Below, piece by piece: positions 45,910 to 56,914 of a DNA stretch of 64,000 bases. The stretch's first letter is position 1. Each line of letters opens with the position of its first letter. Source of the stretch: Periplaneta americana. Lineage: Eukaryota > Arthropoda > Insecta > Blattodea > Blattidae. A program made the position numbers and the translations under genes. The notes beneath the pieces are model-generated. The model saw only the letters and a list, made by a program, of their open reading frames with translations, was not told where the DNA came from and searched no databases. The DNA lies in the NCBI RefSeq assembly GCF_040183065.1, contig NC_091119.1, positions 187,674,043-187,738,042 of the forward strand, in the 5' to 3' direction.

Positions 45910-47124
45910 CAACAGTAATCTCACTAGACGTTTTGATTCATCTAGAGAAAATCAAAACTCGAGTGGGATTTAATTGACTATTACACGATTAGAAGAAAGT
46001 ATATAAAGATTAGAATTAACGAAGTACTCCAATACAATAAAATATTAATTGACTTACGAAAATACAACTGTCTTCAAATGTATTATTGTACCATCTCAAC
46101 ATTACAAATATTACGCTAGATGCATGCTAGATGGCAGTAGTGTCTTTATACAGACACTGTAATGATTACTATTCAATAAATCTTAATATTAAACAATCTC
46201 TGATACGTGACTGTCCATAATATCATATAGCAGAAGTTCTTTTTATCCTCTCAGACCAGAAGCTATAACATAACCTAACTAATATACACAAGTGTTAGAA
46301 AAGTTTTAATTAACGACGATGACATAAAAATAAACATGAATAATTTTAAAAGAAATAATTATTGAATGTACAATTTTCAAATTTGAATGTGGTTGGTGAT
46401 TCAATTGATGTTATATTGGACGTGTGCGTAATAGAAGTGGAACTCGTTGATTTAGGCCTACATGGTGTATTCAACTTATTCAGAATTTCCGAATGAATAA
46501 TTTTAAAAGGAATAATTATTGAATGTACAATTTTTAAATTTGAATGTGTTTGGTGGTTCAATTGATGTTACATTGGACGTGTGCGTAATAGAAGTGGAAC
46601 TCGTTGATTTAGGCCTACATGGTGTATTCAACTTATTCAGAATTTCCGAATGAATAATTTTAAAAGGAATAATTATTGAATGTACAATTTTCAAATTTGA
46701 ATATGGTTGGTGGTTCAATTGATGTTATATTGGACGTGTGCGTAATAGAAGTGGAACTAGTTGATTTAGGCCTACATGATGTATTCAACTTATTCAGGAT
46801 TTCCGAATGGTGCTCTTCATTTATTTGTAAATCGGATTTCAGAAGATGTATAGGTATGATCGGTGATTTTTATTAATTATTATTCTTGAATGCCAATGCG
46901 AGTCATATTTGAAACTGCTGTGCATCGACTGGAGTGGTTTGTAATTTATATATATATATATATTGACGTCCAGACCAGCGCAATTTCAAATGTTGGCAAA
47001 CAAAGAAACAAATGCTAGGGACGCGATAGAATTGTGCGATAAGCAGCCATGATTGGTTGAAATACGTCCTTTCGAACCGTTTTATTGGTCAAAAGTAGTA
47101 TGACGTAGTAAGAGTGTAATAGTC
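45910..47124. mobile_element. Repeat Z copy 2
   Basis: Near-identical to 22447-23548 but with three instead of two 157-bp internal units (GAATAATTTTAAAAG-type starts at 46338, 46495 and 46652) and one instead of three AAACAAATGCTAGGGAC units. The TATATA run near 46948 differs in length. Confidence 0.85.
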
Positions 47125-47139
47125 ATAGTAATACACTGC

Positions 47140-47310
47140 TCTTTCAAACTGACTGAGCTTATTGGAAATTAAATCAATGGCTTTCCCAAAACACGCACGA
47201 AATGCTTCATATAAAACAATATTTTTCTCTCGAAAGAATGCAAAAAAACCGGGAAAAATTATGTTAAACTTTTTGTTTGAAATAACCTCCTAAAATTAAG
47301 GACATTACTT
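47140..47310 (-). repeat. Repeat W copy 3, partial
   Basis: The reverse complement carries GCCATTGATTTAATTTCCAA, AGCTCAGTCAGTTTGAAAG and ATATTGTTTTATATG as in copies 1 and 2. The palindromic right part is absent. Confidence 0.65.
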
Positions 47311-47684
47311 ACGGTACACGCTGTATAGTTGCGACATGCGTAAAATGAGAAATGTTGAAGTGTGTCATATTAGTGGCATTGTTTTTTTTTTTTTTACTGT
47401 TTTTATATTATTTCGGAGAGGATTATGTTGTGATATTGCGGTATCGTCCTCATTGAATTCACATGTTTTTGTGTCCATATAAAATAAATATAACCGCGAG
47501 ATATAAAAAAAAAAATACTGCACAAACCCTGGAATCCACTGAAGCTCTTGACGGATGTACATGTCTCTATTGCGCTGCGGATTATAGAAATTGCGGATTT
47601 TATATTTAATCACGATACACACACATTCCTTCCTCGTGATCACCACAAACGTTAATAGTACATTATGCAACGAGCCCATAATGG
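47311..47684. other. No feature recognised
   Basis: AT-rich with A and T homopolymers; the 104-residue minus frame has no recognised similarity. Confidence 0.4.
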
Positions 47685-48320
47685 TAGTAATTAAGACACG
47701 AGTATGTTCATGAAACGAGCGAAAGCGAGTTTCATAATTTTCATACGAGCGTCTTAATTACCATTATAGGCAAGTTTCATACGACTTTTTATGCTCGACC
47801 ATATTTCTAACTTGAAATTATTCATAAGTATTCATGTTATTCTTATCTGACTGGGGAGCGGAACTGACCTTGTGCAATATCTCGTAAATTGTGATATGTG
47901 CGCAGACGCGAAAGCATTGATTTTTTCCGAGACGCAAATGTCATTGACCTTGATATAATCTAGAGAGTAAAATAAACATTAATCTTAATATGACCTTGAA
48001 ATTGATTTAGAAATTGAAAAACGAGATGACGAATTGAATTTATTTGAATATTATTTACAATTAACGCAAATTATTATAGTAAGAGAGCACAACCTTCTGC
48101 GACAGTATTGGATTTCCAGCCTCCGTGACGTTTCGCTAGTTGTCTTTCGATTGCATATCCGAGAATAATCGATACTTGCGCTTTCATATTGTTACAATGG
48201 TGTTTTCTGATTGGTGGAACACCTGAACTTTAATGAATAGGTTTACTTTAATGAGGTCCATTAAAGGGCTGCTACCAGGTGTATAATTACTACATTTCGG
48301 CATGGTCGAGCATAAACATT
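47685..48320. mobile_element. Foldback-type repeat with nested palindromes
   Basis: 47680-47768 is a long imperfect palindrome: ATAATGGTAGTAATTAAGAC mirrored by GTCTTAATTACCATTAT, with an inner palindrome GAAACGAGCGAAAGCGAGTTTC. Then ATGCTCGACCAT (47791-47802) is mirrored by ATGGTCGAGCATAA (48302-48315) 500 bp away. Probably a MITE. No coding sequence. Confidence 0.6.
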
Positions 48321-48449
48321 ATTATAACATTAGAATCAAACGTGTGAGGACATTAATTAAGATGTTTCTTAAGACAACATATCTAAGCTTCTATTCTTGT
48401 AACTGCTAAATCTAAGTAAAGATTTTTTTCGCGAATTGCTGAACATCAG

Positions 48450-49010
48450 GATGGCAACTGTGATAAGTATGGGGTAAAGATAAATGCAAAAAAGACGAAA
48501 ACCATGGTTATCGAAGAAAAATAAAGAAAGTAAACGCGCGAATTCTAAATGAGGCAGTAGAGCAAGTGGTAAAGCTTCAAGTACTTGAGTGTACTACAAG
48601 CAGTAACATGAACTGCTGCCAGAAAGTCAAATGCAGGATAGCAATGGCAAAGGAAAAGAAAAAAGGAACATATTTTGCGAACCTCTGGAAAAAGAACTAA
48701 GGAAGAGAGTAATGAAGTGCTTTGTATGGAATGTGGCATTGTATGGGACAGAAAAATGGGCATTGCGACGAAGTGAAGTATTTGAAATGTGGCCATGGAG
48801 AAGAATAAAGTGTGTGAAATGGACAGACAATTAGAAATGAAGCTGTGTTGGAAAGAGTAGGTGAAGAAAGAATAATGCTGAAACTGATCAAGAACAAAAA
48901 AAAGCTGTTTGGGTCACTGGCTAAGAAGAAACTGCCTATTGAAGGATGCACTGGAAGGAATGGTGAAGAGAGTAAAAGTTCGTGGCAGTAAAAGATATCA
49001 GAAGATGTAG
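48450..49010 (+). pseudogene. LINE-Q reverse transcriptase fragment, second LINE family
   Basis: Degenerate C-terminal part of a non-LTR reverse transcriptase unlike LINE-P. Visible blocks: CDKYGVKINAKKTKTMVI (domain D), VNARILNEAVEQVVKL, SNMNCCQKVKCRIAMAK, LEKELRKRVMKCFVWNVALY, GTEKWALRRSEVFEMW, RRIKCVKWTD, and NEAVLERVGEERIMLKLI then KLFGSLAKKKLPIEG. Many frameshifts and stops separate them. Domains A-C and the endonuclease are not present. Resembles RTE-like or related insect LINEs; clade uncertain. Confidence 0.78.
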
Positions 49011-49419
49011 CTGATACAAAAAAAATCCTGTGCTGTGTATTGTGTCAAACAGTGGTAATTTCAGTATGGATAGTGAAGCCAGAGGTATGTACTGCTATTT
49101 AATGTAAAAATACGCAGTTATCTTCGCTGAATAGAGGTAGAAATGTAATATTGATGCCAGATGAAAAAAAAATTCTCAAAGTTTTTTCGTCTGTAAGTTT
49201 GAGGCACTGAAGGAAACAAAAGACTGTAAGGTTCGAACAAATGCAATAAATTTCATTGTTACAATCAATTATTATACAAGATGGATGTGTTTTGTGGCTA
49301 GCAAAATTTGAATCTGTGACTCTGAAATCAGCTACAAGGGTCGGTTCGGTTTTTTTTTGCCACTACTGTACATATTTATATTTAACTTGTAGACTATCTG
49401 TGTACAGTACATATATATA

Positions 49420-50035
49420 CAGGATGAGTCATAAGTATGTTTGAAAAACGCGTGAGCGTACTGCTGGCTCAAAATAAGAACAATTCCTTATATGAAAATT
49501 TTACGGAAAATGCTTATTTATTTGAGAAATGGTCATACTTTCGTTTTGTTATTTTTTTGTTTTTTCACAAGTACAGGTTTGCAAACTTGTCATTTAACGT
49601 TTACAAAAGGTGCTCAATGTGTCCCCCGCTATTGTTTACACATGCCTGAGCACGTCATACACACGACCGGCGAATTCGCTCAAAGACCATGTTGTCATCA
49701 CGGATCAATTGGCATGCATTTTCAGCACGTTACAATAGCTCCTCTGCATCATTTAGTGATGCTACATAGACGACAGCCTTCAAGTGACCCCAAAGATAAA
49801 AATCCAATGGGGTGAAGTCGGGTGATCTGTGTGGCCAAGGTATTGGACCACCACGTCCAATCAAAACAAAAACAACTCAATAATATGATCAGATACTTAT
49901 GAAAACAAAAGTCACTATTGCTATTTTCTCCAATAAATAAGCATTTTCCGTCAAATTTTTACATAAGGAATTGTTCTTATTTTAGATCCAGGAATACGCT
50001 CACGCGTTTTCCAAACATACTTATGACTCACCCTG
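49420..50035 (-). mobile_element. Mar-D, 616-bp mariner element with long inverted repeats
   Basis: TA at 49418-49419 and 50036-50037. Inverted ends of ~110 bp start CAGG(A/G)TGAGTCATAAGTATG and continue ACGCGTGAGCGTA and GGAAAATGCTTATTTATT. On the minus strand 49590-49858 encodes a transposase C-terminus: IGRGGPIPWPHRSPDFTPLDF (third catalytic Asp in SPD), YLWGHLKAVVYVASLNDAEE, NMVFERIRRSCV, ending SGGHIEHLL, with two in-frame stops. N-terminal and first catalytic regions deleted. Confidence 0.88.
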
Positions 50036-50037
50036 TA

Positions 50038-50816
50038 TATTTACCACGTAACAAAGCGTAACTTCTTATTTGTTATTCTGACCTGATCTATATTCAGCTA
50101 TCCTTGTACACGTACTGAATTCATAGCATATAATAAATAATCTAGTCTAATCCAATCAAGGGTGTCTTCCACGTACAACCCACCTAATAAAACTAACATA
50201 TATGATGTCAAAAAACATTGAAAAATCAATAACAACAACGGTTTGATAAATGAACTGTGGGCTGAAACTTCGACGCTCGTATGTCGTGTGGGAAGAAGTG
50301 AAATGCTGTTGGGAATAAACTGTTTATGCGATTCGAGGGAAGTGTGTTAAGTTTGTCAGTGTTATGAGTTTCTGCCTGATGTAAAATATTTGGCTATTAC
50401 ATTAAACTAAAATATGGATCGTGGTCTAAAAAATATATAAGTAGACACTTGATTCGAGGAATATTTAAATTAGAATACAATGTGCAATCAATATATTTCC
50501 GTACTGTACATGTATTTATTGTACCGTTAAACATACATGCGCGTGTCGCTGAAGATCATAGCTTCCATGACTGTTGAATCCTTCTATCTTTGTGGTATTC
50601 CCAATTTTCTTATAAATTTAAGTTTTTGTGACACTTCAAGATGAAACAACAGGGGACCAAAAATATGCGGAGTCTTTAAACATGTATTTTTAAACATGTT
50701 CCTGGTATCCTGTTCAGATTAAATCACTGGAGAATGTTCTCTCGCTAAAAGATCTGAAACTCAAAATTTTGTGAAAATTTCAAAATATGATTCTCTTGGG
50801 GCACCTCTAAATATTA
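50038..50816. other. No feature recognised
   Basis: AT-rich; no gene or repeat supported. Confidence 0.45.
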
Positions 50817-50824
50817 ATCTAGAG

Positions 50825-51863
50825 CAGTGGCCGGCAGATGCTGCAGTTATGACGTAAGAGCCAGTCAGGCCTCAAGAGCTTGGAAGAGCGAGCAGTTGAG
50901 TCGTATTACTGTTAACACGCACCAGCGCAGAGGCGTCAGTGCAGCAATGATACGACAGTTCTTGGAGATAAATTGATGGAATCACATTCCTGTATTTTGC
51001 TAGGGAATAACTACTCTGCTGTCATGATGGCAACATTCTTGGCAAATTCCCCGTCATTAAAAGAACGCATGTTCTTTGCAATGGCTAGTGAAATCCTATA
51101 TCTTAAGCCTTAAGCTTACCATTGATTCACTGACAGTGTGTTCCCTAGCTTCACTTAACAATTTATCTTTCAATTGCTGCACTAGTACTTGTCGATAATA
51201 ATTTGTGTGGCATAGAGAATAATGGCATTGTATATTGAATTTCTTTACATGCTGAAACAGCTTGCCACAAATCAAACACTTCGCCATTCCTCCATACTCC
51301 ACAACACAGTTTGATCTCGACAAAGCATTTAACTTGGGCACGGTAGTAACACAAAGTGATGGTGTGATTCAAAAGTTGAAATATACTTTGCATACTACTC
51401 ACCAAGTTAGGGCCTATATAGTTCAATCTGTATATAGTGTAGGAAAATGTCTGTTAAAAACACTTGAACTGTTTTCAAGTTTCCGAGTAGACAAAGTGTT
51501 GTAGTACTGCTTAAATTATTTATTTCTATATTTGTATATTTATAGCAGTTTCGGAGCCACATTTACATAATGCGAATTTCATATTATTATAAGTAAATTA
51601 AATTTGATTACAAACTAAAATATTTTGTTACATTGATTTATCACGGATGTACAGTTTTGTTTTCGTACAAATGTATTGTAATTGTGCTGTTCCCATACTA
51701 CCTCAGACGAATGGATCGCGCTCTGTCATTGCATAGGCGCCGTACCACCACTGTTCAGTTGAACCTTCTCTCCTCGCTGTGCTCAGTATGCAGAGATTGC
51801 CGAGCAAAGAGCATGGCGGCTCCGTGGTATGACGTCACAGAGCACGGAACATGCCGGTCACTG
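50825..51863 (-). mobile_element. hAT-B, 1039-bp hAT element
   Basis: 8-bp duplication ATCTAGAG at 50817-50824 and 51864-51871. Ends CAGTGGCCGGCA and (reverse complement) CAGTGACCGGCA. Holds the N-terminal part of a transposase on the minus strand; the C-terminal half is deleted. Confidence 0.9.
50935..51341 (-). pseudogene. hAT transposase N-terminal pseudogene of hAT-B
   Basis: The 81-residue frame at 51096-51341 contains a BED/C2H2-like finger, CLICGKLFQHVKKFNIQCHY followed by SLCH (C-x2-C ... H-x-x-x-x-H pattern), then VQQLKDKLLSEAREH. It continues after a stop with SYRISLAIAKNMRSFNDGEF, the family's Ser-Tyr...PF-DGEF region, then CDSINLSPRTV, at 51095-50935. This matches GTF2IRD2/ZBED-like hAT transposases. 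The finger would bind element ends. Catalytic and dimerisation domains are missing. Confidence 0.82.
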
Positions 51864-52353
51864 ATCTAGAGAAAATATATTTTGCGTTGTTCTTTATGAT
51901 ACCATCCCACAACTTCTCCCTGGTATTACATTTTGATTCCATGAACTTCATATTTTCACACCACCCTAATACCTAGGCCAGTGATGTCAAAGCAAGTGCA
52001 TTTTTCTGACCTTGACGTCGTGCGCGGGCATTAAGCGCTAGGTATGCTAGGAGGAATAAGCAGCCTGTTAGATTAAGAAAAGAGTGGTGCACAAACTTCA
52101 AACGGAAAGTGAAATTTTATGTCGTTATTTTTATATGGCTTCTTTCTGTTTGTTATTTTCTATATTGTCTGTAAAACAAAAGTACTAACACCTATTTCTT
52201 AGCCTAATATTGCAGTTATGTTTTAAACGTTAATAACATAATAAAGAGTAAAGAAGAAATATTCACACAAATTCCATAATAACTATAACTATACTGTACT
52301 AAGTGAATTAAACACATCATTCATAAAGAAAGTGTTATCCCAAAGAAAGACAC

Positions 52354-52464
52354 TATGTAAGCAATTGTATTCAATTAGAATTAGAGTCTGGCTGGGCGGG
52401 AGAGAAGGCCTACTGGCCTTAGCTCTGCCAGATTAAATAAATAAATTATTACTAATTATTGAAT
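52354..52464 (+). mobile_element. Repeat X-type 3' fragment inside hAT-A
   Basis: CTGGCTGGGCGGGAGAGAAG, GCCTACTGGCCTTAGCTCTG and a TAAATAAATAAATTATTA tail, absent from hAT-A copy 1. Confidence 0.7.
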
Positions 52465-53098
52465 ATGACATGATAAGTTGAAATTGATATTGATGGTATC
52501 TTTAGCCTTATAAAAGTAATCAAAACAATATTATAGTACAAAGCAAAGTTTGCCTAGGTATATGTTTTAACTGTAACTAATATTACATAATAAAACTCTT
52601 ATCGCATTATGCTTTTAGGTTACCAGAATATTAAATTATCTCGAAATATGCTGAAGCTATAGAGCTGACGTTTTAATAACACATAGGCACATATCTTTTG
52701 TTTGTGATGTGACAATATTTGCTTTGTTAATTCATTTCCTTACAAACATTTTCCATGCGAATATTTTCAAACATTTTAATACACTATCTTCAGTAATATA
52801 TATTTACGGTATATTGTATTTACGAAAACATTGTTTTAGTACCTGTAAGGCTACTAAATAAACATATCTGAAAATTTCACTTTTCTGTAAAAAAGTTGAG
52901 AAAATATTTCTTTTGAATAAAAAAGCAAACTTGTGAAAAATGAGCATTAAAATTAAAACTTACATTCTTATAATGCACTTATACTTCTCAGACAAATCTA
53001 AAAATTAACATGGATATAGTTTTAATAAGTTCTCTTCCCTTTAGCCATTGAATCAGTGCTGGCCATCCCTGTATATAGCTCGACCGAGCGGCATATAC

Positions 53099-53514
53099 TA
53101 TAGTCGCGATGCTGTTATTCCCGGCGTGACTCCTCCTCTTTGCTTACGTCTTAGGAAGTGAAGGCTCTATAAAGTCTAGGTAGCTAGTATCGTTCGCCAT
53201 TTTTGTTCTTTCGTTGCCGAGCTACCATACGAGGAATCTATTTGCCACACCGTTAAACATTATCATGTCGTGGCTCCTATGATAATCAATCAAACGCACT
53301 GTAATTCAGCACATAATTGAGCGGCAAATAACGTCCTCGTGTGCTTTCTGCAAACCCCAACGAAAGAGCCAAAATGGCGGGCGATTATATTAAGTATTTA
53401 TCGAGCCTTAAGAAATGAATAACGTCTTCATAAGCGAATCACAAGACGCACACGTTTAAATGTAGCGGACTTGCAACGCGATTGGCTGCCGGAAGTTAGA
53501 GCGACGGCACTATA
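53099..53514 (-). mobile_element. MITE-T copy inside hAT-A
   Basis: 416 bp from TATAGTCGCG to a right end reading TATAGTGCCGTCGC in reverse complement. hAT-A copy 1 reads straight through this point (AGCGTCATGGTACCTCTTTC), giving an empty site. Confidence 0.88.
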
Positions 53515-53639
53515 CCTCTTTCGTCTGTCTCTTTCCTTTCCGCTGTAAAGTGCTCAGGCTCTCCTGGGCTCTAAAGCGCGCGCTTGCTCCTATGGGCATC
53601 AGTTGACATCACTGACCTAGGCTTTTTCTTTTTTTTTTT

Positions 53640-53715
53640 TTACCGATTCACTGAATGGAAGGGGAATCGAACCTTGTCCCCGTGGATGGAAGAGCAGAGT
53701 TCCGAAGTGGCCTGT
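53640..53715 (-). mobile_element. tRNA-like SINE fragment with A-rich tail
   Basis: Minus strand: GGACAAGGTTCGATTCCCC (box B) preceded by GCCACTTCGGAACTCTGC, and followed by a poly-A stretch (poly-T on plus at 53628-53640). Box A is weak. Confidence 0.45.
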
Positions 53716-54642
53716 ATTCAGTTACCTTGAGTTAATCAACATTATTCGTTATAATTGATGCAAAAGAAATACACATAGCTTTGCCTTCTAGTGCTTTAAT
53801 TTCACGCATTGCTTCCAATATGAAATCTGAATTTCTAATAGAGTTTCTCGGTCAGTCACTCGCTGCAAATATGGTAGCAATATCTAAACGCAACATAGAT
53901 TTGATTCAGACGACGTCCAGCGTGGATTTAATTTCCACTTAACATGTATAGAAGCGAAGACGTATGCAAAACTCTCGGTGTAATAAAAATGTAATGCAAG
54001 TCGAAGGGGCACAAACAATTTAATATTCAGCTAGGTGTTGTTGGTAACAAATCGGATTTCATTGTAGTGAAATAAGCATGCAGCATGCAAAGTGGCGCAC
54101 ATGTGTCTTCTGCGCATCTCGCCGGCGCAAGTCCTGGCTCCTGCCTTCGTACGTGACGTCTTGGACCGTTCATCTGCGAAGCCTGCCTTTCTGCCGGAGC
54201 GTCTTGGGAACGAAATCAGTGTAAACAAATAAAGAATTCCTTTTGTTTCTGCAAGAGTTGCGATACCTACCTGATAGCATAGGACTCTGTCGAATGCCAA
54301 ACATTCGAAATAAGATTTCGAATTTCTCAGTTTTTACTGCGCATTGTTGGAAGAAGTTCGTGTCACAGATTGTCACCTATTGTCTATGTCAAACCTACAA
54401 ATCACAGGAAAAAATATTTTAGCACGTGAATTGTTGTACTAGTTGTGGAGTCATTTTAGCTGCAGAAGTAACCTCATGGAAGAAACGTAAGCAACGAAAA
54501 GAGAAGGAAAAAGATATACAGTAATAAAGAAAAACAAGATTAAAGGAGAGAGACACTTCAGCTACAACAGAGTATTTTTCTTAAAACAGTTATTGTACAC
54601 AGTTACCTGCATTTACACGTGTATTTCTATGAAGGAATTTAA
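53716..54642. other. No feature recognised
   Basis: AT-rich with small frames lacking similarity. Confidence 0.45.
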
Positions 54643-54650
54643 GTTATAAA

Positions 54651-55510
54651 TAGACAGTGGATACGGGATGACTTATCGTTGAATGTAAGTGCACATTTAC
54701 TGTATGTTTTTTTTTTTCATTCAGACTATTGGCTCAACAGGTTTTAAACGCAAACAGACGACGTCAACATTCTACCGTATCTCCGTACAGTCAGAAGGAA
54801 AAGAAAAATAACGTACTGTAGTACATACCTTGCAAGTTCAGTCCTCGTCATCATTGAGGCAATTACCAGCGTTGCAGTAAACGGCGATATATTCGCGTAA
54901 GTTGTCGAAGCTGAATCGTCTTCGCCTATCGCTTAGACAGTTTTTGTATCGAGAGAATTTCTGAAGAAAACCTATAAAATGGGGATCACTCAATTTCTTT
55001 AGAGGAATATTTGTACTGAGCATCATGTTGCACGTGTCGTTAGACCCGCACAACTAAATGATGATGATGATGATGATGATGATTCCTCAGATTTCATTTC
55101 AACGCATTTCCTGTGCGATGTACTGTTGCAGTGTTTCTCTATAGCCTGAGTTGTTCTGGTTTTTATTTCAATTTTGCATACATTACACACGATATTGTCT
55201 TCATTAATACATAAAATGTCACTCTCATATTTCTTAATTGCATTTCGTATTTCTAAGCGAATTTAACGTCTTGAATTCGACATTATGAAGGGATCAGCAC
55301 TACACTATTCAACTCGTACTAAATACTTGAGCAGGATAACACAACTGCACACATTGCGTAGCAATGTTACTATGAACGGACCGGGGTTCCTTCGTTTTGT
55401 ACGCTGCTGTACTCGCCAGGTACACAAAAGACTGACGGCGCGGCACGTGCCATATACTCTGATACGAAACAACTTCACTTCTCCTTAAGTCATCCCGCAT
55501 CCACTGTCTA
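54651..55510 (-). mobile_element. hAT-C, 860-bp hAT deletion derivative
   Basis: 8-bp duplication GTTATAAA at 54643-54650 and 55511-55518. Inverted ends of 25 bp with one mismatch: TAGACAGTGGAT(A/G)CGGGATG. It encodes on the minus strand a transposase reduced to its two extremes. Confidence 0.93.
54838..55285 (-). pseudogene. hAT-C transposase remnant: BED finger joined to dimerisation domain
   Basis: Reading 5' to 3' on the minus strand: near 55260-55110, IRNAIKKYESDILCI then CNVCKIEIKTRTTQAIEKHC...H, a BED-type zinc finger (C-x2-C, H-x5-H). A serine run encoded by the ATG/CAT repeat (55057-55083) follows. After a frame change comes MLSTNIPLKKLSDPHFIGFL, the region that follows the finger in CGGBP1-like hAT proteins. 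Without a stop this continues as QKFSRYKNCLSDRRRRFSFD, a C-terminal dimerisation motif, and NLREYIAVYCNAG. Intact proteins have several hundred residues between these parts. An early stop (codon 7) and the frame change argue against function. Confidence 0.78.
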
Positions 55511-55557
55511 GTTATAAATGTACTTCAGTTTTCCCAAGTTTCTATAATACCTTAAGA

Positions 55558-56906
55558 CAGTGGTTCCCAACCAGTGTGTCGCGCAGCCCCATGGAGTGTC
55601 TCGCGAAATTTTGGAATTGAAAAATAAATGTTATGCCATCCGGAAAGTCTAATTACAACGTATTTTGTATTTATTTTTATTTACAACGAAGTTTTTGATA
55701 CGGTACATTTTATTTTTCAGTTTAATTTTTCTTCCTGGCGATAATTCCAATGAAAGTAAACACCTGCAACAAAGCTTGGTAATTCGTTTTACTCTCCCCA
55801 CTTAGTAATAATCAGAGTCTAGAATCGTTGGAACAGATAGTGAGATTATTTTATCAAAAGTGCTTTATTTAGATTTTTATGGACAAATTTTAAATTAAAA
55901 AAACACAATCTGAATTAAGTTCTGGGTTAGATGACAACAGTGCTAATTCAAATAATGTGAGCGAAAGTTCCCTTCAGGGTTTGCAAGAACGTTACTGCGT
56001 TTCGTAAATATTATATTGATGAATACTTGCAATATGGTTTTACGTGGCGTGGAGATCAATATAAACAAAATCCCGAGTGACTTATACGCGGAAATGTTTT
56101 GTCAAAGTAGTCGATGATGCCAAATAAACTAAAAAGACATTTAGAACTGTCGTTTTCAACGTCATACTTATGTGAATCAGCATTTTCTACCATGAAATAG
56201 TGAACTCTAAACAAAGTTACAGACTGCTGCATCTTGAAGATGATTTATGTGTTGGCCTGTCAATCATAAGGTCACGTATAGAGAAACTCTGTGCAACCAC
56301 CAAGCGCAGACTTCACATTAATTTAAATAGGTGCATTTCCAAAAAGATAATAAAAATCTTTTATCGGACATACAACATAAACAGGTTGATATTTTTGACA
56401 CATACCTTTGTTTTTTTTTTCTAATTCCACTCAAGTTGCTCCTTGTCTTTATTTTTTTTTATTTTCGATTGTGTGTTAACATCGACCTACTTACAATACT
56501 GGATGTCCGAAATTACACAGAAATTGTTATTATTGATCTTTTCTGACGGAACGCTCTGAAACGGTATTCTGGCACCTTTTTGTTACTTTTTTCATCATGG
56601 AAACGAAATTTGTGTCAATAACTATGTTTTTAATATTATTTTTCTTTGAATTCTGCTTAGACCTCGAAAGTCTTAGTTGGATGAAGAGGAGGTTGAAAAC
56701 GACAAAATTCCCGTGCAGTGAACAGTAACCATCTCCCCGTCCGCTATAAAATATTCTACACAGAGTTCCACCACCTTTTTCTCCACAAGAAAAGCACTGA
56801 TTGTTATTTTTATATCACTATTTTTAATAAAAACAAATAAGTGTGTCGCGGTATCGTGCACGTTCAGTAAAGTGTGTCGTCAATCAATAAAGGTTGGGAA
56901 CCATTG
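55558..56906 (+). mobile_element. hAT-D, 1349-bp hAT element
   Basis: 8-bp duplication CCTTAAGA at 55550-55557 and 56907-56914. Ends CAGTGGTTCCCAACC and (reverse complement) CAATGGTTCCCAACC, with subterminal GTGTGTCGCG repeats at both sides. It lies only 47 bp from the end of hAT-C. Confidence 0.94.
56085..56345 (+). pseudogene. hAT-D transposase C-terminal remnant
   Basis: The plus strand shows LSFSTSYLCESAFSTMK, then two stops. In another frame (56200-56330) it continues LLHLEDDLCVGLSIIRSRIE and KLCATTKRR. These are the hAT C-terminal dimerisation region of ZBED5/FAM200-like transposases (usual pattern YLCESAFSTM ... HLEDDLRVGLS). Upstream, 55900-56080 is too decayed to align. Catalytic domain and BED finger absent or unrecognisable. 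Confidence 0.8.
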
Positions 56907-56914
56907 CCTTAAGA

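Larger units (their letters stand above)
51979..53614. mobile_element. hAT-A copy 2, carrying two later insertions
   Basis: 8-bp duplication ACCTAGGC at 51971-51978 and 53615-53622; ends CAGTGATGTCAA on both sides. Inverted relative to copy 1 (19545-20706). Extra to copy 1 are ~110 bp at 52354-52464 and MITE-T at 53099-53514. Confidence 0.9.

Noticed and set aside
55057..55083. Stand-alone ATG trinucleotide microsatellite
   Set aside because: It is the serine-coding run inside the hAT-C transposase remnant rather than an independent feature.
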